The translations under genes were made by a program, and so were the position numbers. The notes beneath the pieces were generated by a model that made no database searches, was not told the DNA's origin, and saw only the letters and a list, made by a program, of their open reading frames with translations. Positions 8,250-17,169 of a DNA stretch of 64,000 bases are shown here, one piece after another. Numbering within the stretch: the stretch's first letter is position 1; each line of letters begins with the position of its first letter. Source of the stretch: Mycobacterium sp. URHD0025. GTDB taxonomy: Bacteria; Actinomycetota; Actinomycetes; Mycobacteriales; Mycobacteriaceae. The DNA lies in the NCBI RefSeq assembly GCF_000426065.1, contig NZ_AUEQ01000001.1, positions 682,001 to 746,000 of the forward strand, in the 5' to 3' direction.

Positions 8250-8969
8250 ATGGCTTCGGAGACGTCCAAGGTCGATATCCGGCGCGCGGCCGATCGTGGC
8301 GTCAGCACGACCGACTGGCTGCAGTCGCGGCACTCGTTCTCCTTCGCCGATTACTACGACCCGGATAACACCCATCACGGACTGTTGCTGGTGAACAACG
8401 ACGACATCGTCGCGCCGGGCGCTGGCTTTGACACCCACCCGCACCGGGACATGGAGATCGTCACGTGGGTGCTGTCGGGTCAGTTGGCACACGAGGATTC
8501 GATGGGTAACTCCGGGGTGATCTACCCGGGTCTGGCCCAGCGGATGTCGGCGGGCACCGGTGTGCGGCATTCCGAGAAGAACGGATCCGACACTGAGCCC
8601 GTGCATTTCGTGCAGATGTGGGTGCTGCCCGACACTGCCGGGGTGACACCGAGCTATCAGCAGCAGGAGATCGAGCTGGCCGCCACGCTGACGCCGATCG
8701 CCTCCGGCGTCCTCGACGCGGCCGTGAGCCTGCACAACCGCAATGCCACCCTGTACGGCGCGCGCCTGCGGACGGGTGAGTCGGTCGAGTTACCGCAGGC
8801 CCGTTACCTCCACCTGTTCGTCGCGCGCGGCACGGTCACGCTGGACGGCTTCGGCCCGCTCGGCGAGGGTGACGCCGCCCGGCTCGCCGATTCAGGCGGA
8901 CAGGTAACAGCCGGCACCGAAGCCGAGATCCTGGTCTGGGAGATGAATGCGGGTCTGGGCGGCGCGTAG
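8250..8969 (+). CDS. Pirin family protein (YhhW-like)
   Basis: A 239-residue bicupin of the pirin/YhhW family. Metal ligands in the N-terminal cupin are visible as H63 and H65 (DTHPHRDMEIVTW) and H107 with E109 (GVRHSEKN). Some family members are quercetin 2,3-dioxygenases, others redox-sensing cofactors; the sequence does not decide. The C-terminal cupin (about 135-239) lacks metal ligands, as is usual. The stop overlaps the next gene's start region by 23 bp. Confidence 0.88.
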   Translation: MASETSKVDIRRAADRGVSTTDWLQSRHSFSFADYYDPDNTHHGLLLVNNDDIVAPGAGFDTHPHRDMEIVTWVLSGQLAHEDSMGNSGVIYPGLAQRMSAGTGVRHSEKNGSDTEPVHFVQMWVLPDTAGVTPSYQQQEIELAATLTPIASGVLDAAVSLHNRNATLYGARLRTGESVELPQARYLHLFVARGTVTLDGFGPLGEGDAARLADSGGQVTAGTEAEILVWEMNAGLGGA

Positions 8970-10188
8970 CGCAACGGCCGTAATCGTCGCGGCCGCTGTG
9001 GCCGCGTGTGGCGCAGACTCCGTCACCACGCCGCAGCCGTCATCGAGCGCGCCGCAGACGGGGCTGGTATCCGCACCGCTTCGCGTACCCGACGAGCTCG
9101 CCCAGTCCCCACTCGATCAACCTCGCCGGGCCCTGATCCCGGCCGGCTGGACGATCGAGGTGATCGCCCGGGTCCCCAAGGCCAGGATGGCCGCATTCGC
9201 TCCGGACGGGGCGTTGCTGGTGTCGGTGCCTGCCACCGGTGAGGTGCTGACGGTGCGCCCCGCTCGGCGCACGCTGCTCGACGGGCTGGAGCAGCCGCAC
9301 GGCCTCTTCTTCGCCGGGTCGACGTTGTACGTGGCCGAGAGCAACCGCGTCGACGCCTACGACTATGTCGACGGCCGGGCGGTCAACCGCCGCACCGTCG
9401 CCGGTGGCCTGCCCGACGCGAAGAGTCCCGAACTGCACGGCGCCTATTCCCACGCACTCAAGAGTGTGGTCGTGGGACCCGATGGCGCGGTGTACTTTTC
9501 GATCGGCTCAACCGGAAATGCCTCGGCCGAGGATCGCAGCGCCACCCCACCGCGGGCCACCATCATGCGGGTGCCGCCCGGTGGAGGTCCGGCGACACCG
9601 TTCGCCACAGGTGTGCGCAATGGCACCGGCCTGGCCGTCGCGCCGGACGGTGCACTGTGGACGGCGGTGAACAACCGCGACAACGTGGCCGATCCTCAGG
9701 GCCGGGTGCGGCAGGACTATGTCGACGACCATCCGCCCGAGTCGGTGGCCAAGTTGATGCCGGGACGCGAATTGGGTTGGCCGTACTGCAATCCCGACGG
9801 AGCGCCGCCCGCCGGGTTCATCCGGGACATGCAGACCAACGGCGACGGCAGCAAGATGGATTGTGCGGCGCTGGCACCGGTCGAGCAGACGGTGGGCGCG
9901 CATTCGGCGCCGCTGGGCATGAGCTTCGCCGAATTGCCTCAGCCCTACGGGACGGGAGCGCTCGTCGGGGTACACGGCTCATGGAACCGGCAGACACCGC
10001 AGGCGCCAGAGGTCTCGTTCTTCGGTTGGCGCGACGGCACATTGGGCCCGCAGCAGACCCTGGCCGGAGGTTTCCAGGGGGACGACGGCGCCCGCTGGGG
10101 CCGTCCGGTTGACGCGGTCGCCGGACCGGACGGAGCGCTGTACGTCACCGACGACTATGCCGGCGCGGTGTATCGGCTGGCGCCTTGA
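8947..10188 (+). CDS. PQQ-dependent sugar dehydrogenase-like (sorbosone dehydrogenase family) lipoprotein
   Basis: A 413-residue surface lipoprotein with a six-bladed beta-propeller of the glucose/sorbosone dehydrogenase family. A short signal sequence with lipobox ending AVAAC puts the lipid on C21. Propeller signatures follow: PHGLFFAGSTLYVAE, GAVYFSIGSTGN, GTGLAVAPDGALWTAVNNRDN, RELGWPYCNPDG, HGSWNR and GPDGALYVTDDYAGAVYRL. It probably acts in the cell envelope; substrate and PQQ use are not shown. The ATG lies inside the 3' end of the pirin gene, implying co-transcription. Confidence 0.85.
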   Translation: MRVWAARSATAVIVAAAVAACGADSVTTPQPSSSAPQTGLVSAPLRVPDELAQSPLDQPRRALIPAGWTIEVIARVPKARMAAFAPDGALLVSVPATGEVLTVRPARRTLLDGLEQPHGLFFAGSTLYVAESNRVDAYDYVDGRAVNRRTVAGGLPDAKSPELHGAYSHALKSVVVGPDGAVYFSIGSTGNASAEDRSATPPRATIMRVPPGGGPATPFATGVRNGTGLAVAPDGALWTAVNNRDNVADPQGRVRQDYVDDHPPESVAKLMPGRELGWPYCNPDGAPPAGFIRDMQTNGDGSKMDCAALAPVEQTVGAHSAPLGMSFAELPQPYGTGALVGVHGSWNRQTPQAPEVSFFGWRDGTLGPQQTLAGGFQGDDGARWGRPVDAVAGPDGALYVTDDYAGAVYRLAP

Positions 10189-10202
10189 ACTTGACCGAGC
10201 CG

Positions 10203-10208
10203 TACCAT
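10203..10208 (+). promoter_or_regulatory. -10 box setting a GTG start for the AraC gene
   Basis: TACCAT lies exactly 7 nt before the GTG at 10216. The arrangement indicates a leaderless transcript and supports this GTG over the out-of-frame ATG two bases earlier. Confidence 0.45.
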
Positions 10209-10215
10209 CGCCCAT

Positions 10216-10650
10216 GTGGCCGACCAACAGCTGAGCGATCTCAAGCTGCTGCGCCGCGTGCGGGACCGGATCGACCGCGAGTACGCGCAGCCGCTGAACG
10301 TCGAAGCGCTTGCCCGCGGCGTCAACATGTCGGCCGGACACCTCAGCAGGCAGTTCAAGATCGCCTACGGCGAGTCACCGTATTCGTATCTGATGACGCG
10401 TCGTATCGAGCGCGCGATGGCGCTGCTGCGCCGCGGCGACATGTCCGTCACTGAGGTCTGTTTCGCGGTGGGTTGTTCGTCGCTCGGCACATTCAGCACC
10501 CGGTTCACCGAACTCGTCGGCATCCCGCCCAGCGCGTACCGGCAACAGACAGCCGGGGTGACGGAAGGCATGCCGTCCTGTGTGGAGAAGCAGGTCACCA
10601 AACCGATCAGGAATCGAGAAGCGCCCGCCGTCGGCCTGCACATAACGTGA
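10216..10650 (+). CDS. AraC-family transcriptional regulator, DNA-binding domain only
   Basis: A 144-residue protein made almost entirely of the AraC/XylS double helix-turn-helix (about 10-110): LNVEALARGVNMSAGHLSRQFK is helix-turn-helix 1 and MSVTEVCFAVGCSSLGTFSTRF is helix-turn-helix 2, followed by the family's GIPPSAYR. No ligand-binding domain is present. It directly precedes a VOC-fold gene with overlapping or 5-nt spacing, a common arrangement in actinobacteria, where the regulator probably controls the partner (inference). Confidence 0.88.
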   Translation: MADQQLSDLKLLRRVRDRIDREYAQPLNVEALARGVNMSAGHLSRQFKIAYGESPYSYLMTRRIERAMALLRRGDMSVTEVCFAVGCSSLGTFSTRFTELVGIPPSAYRQQTAGVTEGMPSCVEKQVTKPIRNREAPAVGLHIT

Positions 10651-10655
10651 CCGTC

Positions 10656-11075
10656 ATGGAAAACGCAGACATCACCATCCACTCCAGCATGCTGCCGCTC
10701 GACGATCCCGAAGAATCCCTCGCGTTCTACCGCGACGTCCTCGGCTTCGAGGTTCGCCTCGACGTCGGCAAGGACAAGATGCGGTGGATCACGGTCGGGC
10801 CGCCGAACCAGCCCGACACCTCGGTGGTGCTGTACCCGCCCACAGCCACCCCCGGTCTCACCGATGACGAGCGTCGGGTGATCACCGAGATGATGGCCAA
10901 GGGCACCTTCGGCACGCTCCTGCTCGCCACCAAAGATCTCGACGGTACCTTTGAAAAAGTGCAGGCCGGCGACGTCGAGGTAGTCCAGGAACCCACTGAG
11001 CAGCCATACGGTGTGCGGGACTGCGCCCTGCGTGATCCCGCAGGCAACATGGTCCGTATCCAGGAGTCGCGCTAG
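10656..11075 (+). CDS. VOC-family (glyoxalase/dioxygenase fold) protein
   Basis: A 139-residue VOC protein with MLPLDDPEESLAFYRDVLGF at the start and YGVRDCALRDPAGNMVRIQE at the end, the usual family ends. The final E of the second motif could bind metal. Substrate is unknown; resistance or detoxification roles are common in the family. An in-frame GTG at 10647 overlaps the AraC stop and is an equally possible start. The UvrA-like gene follows after 3 nt, so AraC-VOC-UvrA-like is probably one operon. Confidence 0.82.
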   Translation: MENADITIHSSMLPLDDPEESLAFYRDVLGFEVRLDVGKDKMRWITVGPPNQPDTSVVLYPPTATPGLTDDERRVITEMMAKGTFGTLLLATKDLDGTFEKVQAGDVEVVQEPTEQPYGVRDCALRDPAGNMVRIQESR

Positions 11076-11078
11076 CCG

Positions 11079-13454
<2,376 letters not shown>

Positions 13455-13522
13455 ACCGCCGCAGTCAGGGCACCCGAACTTTCTCGTGTCGATCCCCAAA
13501 CTTATTGTCGAATAAGCACTTT

Positions 13523-13552
13523 CGGACGGGACGGTTTGCGCCGTCCCGTCCG
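13523..13552. terminator. 12-bp perfect inverted repeat after the UvrA-like gene
   Basis: 13523-13534 (CGGACGGGACGG) pairs perfectly with 13541-13552 around the loop TTTGCG. It could end the UvrA-like transcript, although there is no U-tract. The loop also carries the TTGCGC -35 hexamer of the downstream promoter, so an operator role is equally possible. A smaller palindrome, CTTATT-GTCG-AATAAG, lies at 13501-13516. Confidence 0.5.
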
Positions 13553-13565
13553 CGGTGCGTATGGT
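13536..13565 (+). promoter_or_regulatory. Promoter of the manganese riboswitch transcript
   Basis: TTGCGC (13536-13541), an 18-nt spacer and TATGGT (13560-13565) predict transcription starting near 13572, three bases before the riboswitch P1 helix. The fit between promoter position and RNA start supports both calls. Confidence 0.5.
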
Positions 13566-13574
13566 GGAGGACAA

Positions 13575-13680
13575 CGAAGGGGAGTAGCCCCCAATCGGAT
13601 ATTCGACATACTGGCCCCGCAGCGATGCGTCAACGGCCCGGTTATCCGAACCGGCGATCAACCGGTGGGCGAGACCTTCG
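13575..13680 (+). promoter_or_regulatory. yybP-ykoY manganese riboswitch
   Basis: P1 is closed by CGAAGG (13575-13580) and CCTTCG (13675-13680). The two conserved loops of this class are present: GGGGAGTAG directly after the 5' P1 strand, and GGGCGAGACC directly before the 3' strand. These form the Mn2+ site in known structures. It lies in the 5' leader of a GDT1/UPF0016 membrane gene, a standard target of this class, so Mn2+ should switch the gene on. The region between riboswitch and start (13681-13756) presumably holds the expression platform; I could not assign it as transcriptional or translational. Confidence 0.92.
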
Positions 13681-13756
13681 GCCGTAGACCATTTGGTTGC
13701 CGGCCGGAGGCATCTGTTTCAGCCCCCAAGGCAGCCAACGACCGAGGAGTTGTTGC

Positions 13757-14488
13757 GTGCTCGCTGCGCTGGCCTTGAGTTTCGCTGTCATCTTCGTCGC
13801 CGAGCTCGGCGACAAGTCGCAGTTGATGGCCATGACCTTCGCCCTGCGCTATCGCTGGTGGGTCGTCCTCGGCGGTATCACCGCAGCCACCACCGGCGTG
13901 CACCTGATCTCCGTCGCCGTCGGCCACTACCTGGGCGCGGCGCTTCCCACCCACCTGCTCGGCATCCTCGCCGGCGTGGCCTTCGTGTGCTTCGGGCTGT
14001 GGACGCTGCGCGGCGACAAGCTGTCCGACGATGAGGCGACCAAGGCGCAGCGCTCGACCGCACCGGCGTTCCTGACCGTCACCTCGGCTTTTCTTCTCGC
14101 CGAACTCGGCGACAAGACGATGCTGGCGACGATCACGCTGGCCGCCGACAACGACTGGGTCGGGGTGTGGATCGGCTCGACCATCGGCATGGTGGCCGCC
14201 GACGCGCTGGCCATCGTGGTCGGCGCGATCGCGGGCAAGCACCTGCCCGAGCGCACGATCCAGCTCGGGGCGGCGGCCCTGTTCGTCATCTTCGGTGTCG
14301 CGATGCTGCTCGAGGCCGCCTTCCCGGCCGCCCCGGTGCTGCTCACCACTGCGGGCGCGATTGCGGTGACAGCGCTGTGCGCAGCGTGCCTGCGGGCACT
14401 CCCCACACGTTTGCGGCCGGCAGTCATGCGTAAGCCGGATGCGGCCGCACCAGCAAATTCTGATCAGCCGGGTGCGATCCCGTCTTGA
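13757..14488 (+). CDS. GDT1/UPF0016 family Mn2+ (Ca2+/H+) transporter
   Basis: A 243-residue inner-membrane protein with six to seven hydrophobic helices and the two family signatures ELGDKS (16-21) and ELGDKT (116-121), which form the cation site between two inverted repeats. Bacterial members such as MneA export manganese. The upstream Mn2+ riboswitch indicates induction when Mn2+ is high, so export is the likely role here. The start is the GTG at 13757, because GAGGAG lies 7 nt upstream and the first helix begins immediately; the open frame before it is the riboswitch leader. The tail after residue 210 is unstructured. Confidence 0.92.
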   Translation: MLAALALSFAVIFVAELGDKSQLMAMTFALRYRWWVVLGGITAATTGVHLISVAVGHYLGAALPTHLLGILAGVAFVCFGLWTLRGDKLSDDEATKAQRSTAPAFLTVTSAFLLAELGDKTMLATITLAADNDWVGVWIGSTIGMVAADALAIVVGAIAGKHLPERTIQLGAAALFVIFGVAMLLEAAFPAAPVLLTTAGAIAVTALCAACLRALPTRLRPAVMRKPDAAAPANSDQPGAIPS

Positions 14489-14516
14489 TCCAACCGTGAC
14501 CAGGCCGTTACGCATG

Positions 14517-14544
14517 TTGACAGAGTTATCTGTGTGATTATTGT
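14517..14544 (+). promoter_or_regulatory. Promoter of the phosphodiester glycosidase gene
   Basis: A consensus TTGACA (14517-14522), a 16-nt spacer and TATTGT (14539-14544) end 7 nt before the GTG at 14552, indicating a leaderless mRNA. Confidence 0.6.
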
Positions 14545-14551
14545 GTAGTTC

Positions 14552-15631
14552 GTGCCAGTCCTGGCAAAACTCCTCCAGCGAGCGGTCGCCACGGCGTCCG
14601 CGGTTGCCGTATGCGCGGCACTGGCCACCACCGGCTCACCCGTCGCACGCGCCGAGGACGCCAGGGCGCTACTGCTCGGGGCGATCGCCAACACCAAGGG
14701 CGCCTACCTCGTCTACAACTTCGGCGGCCAGTTCGCCGCGCCGTTCCTGGCCGCCGACGGGCGTGCCTACACGCTGAACAACGGCGGCCATCTGATGGCC
14801 ATGAAGAACGCGTCAGGCCGGCTCAACCCTCGTCTGCTCGTCGACAGCCATCAGGGATACCAGTCCCGCTGCGAGCGCACCCCCGGCGCCCGAACCGGCG
14901 AAGGGCTCTGGCAGGCCTCCGAAACCTATGCACCTCTGGCCGCTTGGCAGGTGCTGGGCCAGCCGACCATCGCGGTGAACGCCAATTTCTTCGACGTGCG
15001 CGGCCAGAAGGGTGGCTCCTGGCGTGACACCAAGTGCTCGTCGCCGCTGGGCGCATATGTGGACAACACCAGAGGTCAGGGCCGGGCGAACGCCGCGGTC
15101 ACCGGCACGCTGGCCTATGCGGGCAAGCAGGGCCTGTCCGGCGGTGACGAACGCTGGGCGGCACTGGCCACCATGATCCTTCCGATGGGCGGCGCGCCCT
15201 ATGTGGTGATGCCCAAGGGCCCCGACGATTACGACTCGGCCACCCCGGTGATCCAGCGACTGCTCGACCAGAACGCCCGGTTCGTCGCGGTGGCGGGTAT
15301 CGGCCTCCTCGCCCCCGGGGAAACCGGTCAGCTCAACGACAACGGCCCCAGCGCGGCACGGACCGCCGTCGGCTACAACAGGGCGACCGACCAGCTCTAC
15401 GTCTTCCAGGGCGGCAGTTACACCCCGGACAACATCCAGGACCTTTTCCGTGGCCTTGGCGCCGACAACGCCCTGCTGCTCGACGGCGGCGGCTCGTCGG
15501 CGATCGTGTTGCGCCGCGACACCGGCGGGATGTGGAGCGGTGCCGGGTCACCGCGCGGGAACTGCGATACCCGTCAAGTGCTGTGCGATTCACGCGAGCG
15601 GGCCCTGCCCAGTTGGCTTGCCTTCAGCTGA
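14552..15631 (+). CDS. Secreted phosphodiester glycosidase (NAGPA-domain) protein
   Basis: A 359-residue exported protein. A signal peptide ends near VARA-ED (about residue 34), followed by a NAGPA/phosphodiester alpha-N-acetylglucosaminidase-like fold with the motifs AVNANFFDV, ARTAVGYN, and LLLDGGGSSAIV. Family members hydrolyse phosphodiester-linked sugars or act on exopolysaccharide; a cell-wall polymer is a plausible target here (inference). The GTG start is set by the promoter 7 nt upstream. The last 30 residues have paired cysteines (CDTRQVLC), perhaps a disulphide. Confidence 0.85.
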   Translation: MPVLAKLLQRAVATASAVAVCAALATTGSPVARAEDARALLLGAIANTKGAYLVYNFGGQFAAPFLAADGRAYTLNNGGHLMAMKNASGRLNPRLLVDSHQGYQSRCERTPGARTGEGLWQASETYAPLAAWQVLGQPTIAVNANFFDVRGQKGGSWRDTKCSSPLGAYVDNTRGQGRANAAVTGTLAYAGKQGLSGGDERWAALATMILPMGGAPYVVMPKGPDDYDSATPVIQRLLDQNARFVAVAGIGLLAPGETGQLNDNGPSAARTAVGYNRATDQLYVFQGGSYTPDNIQDLFRGLGADNALLLDGGGSSAIVLRRDTGGMWSGAGSPRGNCDTRQVLCDSRERALPSWLAFS

Positions 15632-15640
15632 GCAGTGCCG

Positions 15641-16174
15641 CTAGTTCACCAGGATTTCGGCGAGAACAGCATTCGGCATCCCCACGGGCTGCAGGTACTT
15701 CCGCAATCCCGGGTGGCACAGCTGCATGAGCCGTTCCTGCGGTTCGGTGTCGCCCATGCGTTGGTCGCCGAGGTATTTCACGGTCGCTCCGGACGGTAGA
15801 TCACCGGCAACCGATGACGCTGTGGTGCCCGAGATCAACGTCTGCCCGGCATGGGCGACGTCGCGCAGCCGCTCTGTACCGGTGCGGGTGCTGTGCACGC
15901 CGATACACAGTTCGAACGGATCCAACTGCATCAGTTGCAGGTACAGCGCGCATGACACCGCGTCCGAGGCACGGCCGAAAGTGGCCGTGAAACCGTCGCA
16001 CGCCGGCTGCTTCGCCGACAGGGTGCCGCCATGGAGCGGCACCAAATGGCTCACGGTGGCTCGCAAGTACGGCAGCGCGGCGGCCATGTCCGCGAGTTGC
16101 GTTTGCCACAGGCGCGCGGATCCCTCGGTGCGGGCCATCAGCCACGTCGTCTCGGTCGACAGATCTTCGGTCAC
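15641..16174 (-). CDS. Degenerate class III cyclase-homology protein
   Basis: A 177-residue stand-alone protein that follows the class III nucleotidyl cyclase fold: TTWLMARTEGSARLW matches the usual TFLFTDIEGSTRLW, then CDGFTATFGRASDAV, LCIGVHS, DVAHAGQTLISGTTASSV and VKYLGDQRM. The first metal-binding aspartate is replaced by Arg (ART instead of TDI), so cyclase activity is unlikely. Similar degenerate domains occur in mycobacteria at the N-terminus of LuxR-type regulators; here no ATPase or helix-turn-helix follows. Start at GTG 16174 by homology. Role unknown; possibly a sensor remnant. Confidence 0.65.
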   Translation of the reverse strand: MTEDLSTETTWLMARTEGSARLWQTQLADMAAALPYLRATVSHLVPLHGGTLSAKQPACDGFTATFGRASDAVSCALYLQLMQLDPFELCIGVHSTRTGTERLRDVAHAGQTLISGTTASSVAGDLPSGATVKYLGDQRMGDTEPQERLMQLCHPGLRKYLQPVGMPNAVLAEILVN

Positions 16175-16379
16175 GCGCGCGTTGCTCCTGCCAGTTCTTC
16201 CCCGAAACCCCGCGCCTGATGGCACGCAGAACGCCAGCGTAACCACTTTCCGAAAGTGGTGTATCGACAGTCAACACCGTTGCCGCACAACCGGGTTGCC
16301 AGCCCGCGACCCCGGCGCTGTTGCCCCCGTGGGACGCGCGTAAGCGGCTACCGTCAGAGTTTGCTGGACAGGTTGGCCG

Positions 16380-16658
16380 TCAGTTCTCCAGCCAGAGGTC
16401 GACGCCCTCGGAGACGAAGATCGACAGCACGGTGGTCCAGGTGTCTTGCCCGAGCGCCTCTTTGATCTTCCGGTACGACGTCATGACGAACCGGAACTTG
16501 CGGTTCTCCGGAGTGCCGAACCCGCCGCGCAGGCAGTCGGCCAGCGCATCCAGATTCGAGCCGAAGTAGCCTCCGTCGCCGTTGACCGCACGGCCGATCT
16601 CGGTGAAGAAGTCCGCTTTGGAAGCCACGTTGGCCCCCTCGATCCGATACGTCTTCAC
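16380..16658 (-). CDS. Barstar-family ribonuclease inhibitor
   Basis: A 92-residue barstar-type protein: MKTYRIEGANV opens the first strand, FTEIGRAVNGDGGYFGSNLDALADCL matches the inhibitory helix-loop region (FGxNLDAL is diagnostic), and the end (VLSIFVSEGVDLW) is family-typical. It is cytoplasmic and should inhibit the barnase-like protein encoded immediately upstream, whose stop overlaps this ATG by 4 bp. The coupled order, nuclease then inhibitor, suggests protection of the producer. Confidence 0.9.
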   Translation of the reverse strand: MKTYRIEGANVASKADFFTEIGRAVNGDGGYFGSNLDALADCLRGGFGTPENRKFRFVMTSYRKIKEALGQDTWTTVLSIFVSEGVDLWLEN

Positions 16659-17092
16659 ATGCCTCCGATCAGGCAGAACGATTCGTAGTGGTCGCCGGTG
16701 TAGTAGTACTCGGGCGGATCGTTCCGCGGCGCTCCCCCGGTGACGATGCGCCGCTTGCCGCGGTGCTTGTTGCCGGGCGTCGGGACCGTGTACTCGTGGT
16801 AATAGCCCCGCTCATGTTTGGGCAGCCGGCCTTCGAAGTTGCCGAAGATGACGCCGTCGTTGCGCGGGTACGGAAACGGCCCGCCGGATTGGATGAGCTC
16901 GACGGTCTTGTCCGCCTCCGGAGGAAGGCCGCTCAGAGCGCACGTGCCGTCCGCTGCCGCTGACTTCGTCGGTGACGGTGATGCCGATGCCGGTGGCGCC
17001 GGAGAGGACGTGGGCTGAGTCGGTGCGCAGCAGCCCGGGAGCAGCCCGCACAGCACTGCCAGTACCGCAATGCGTGATCGTCCCATCGGCAT
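16655..17092 (-). CDS. Barnase/RNase Sa-type ribonuclease, predicted lipoprotein
   Basis: A 145-residue guanyl-specific microbial ribonuclease. The N-terminus is a short signal sequence with a lipobox-like LPGC (C21), then a Pro/Ser-rich linker (about 22-48) and the catalytic domain (50-145). Catalytic residues of the family are visible: Glu in YHEYTV, Arg in RGKRRIVTG and His in TGDHYESF. It probably acts outside the membrane, either anchored or released. The ATG at 17092 or an in-frame one 6 nt later could be used. It diverges from the acyltransferase gene and is coupled to its barstar. Confidence 0.88.
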   Translation of the reverse strand: MPMGRSRIAVLAVLCGLLPGCCAPTQPTSSPAPPASASPSPTKSAAADGTCALSGLPPEADKTVELIQSGGPFPYPRNDGVIFGNFEGRLPKHERGYYHEYTVPTPGNKHRGKRRIVTGGAPRNDPPEYYYTGDHYESFCLIGGM

Positions 17093-17169
17093 GAGGCTAG
17101 CAACCGGCTCACAACAAGCCCCGCAAATCCAGGGTCAACGGCGCCAGCCGTGCGACGATCGTTACTCGA

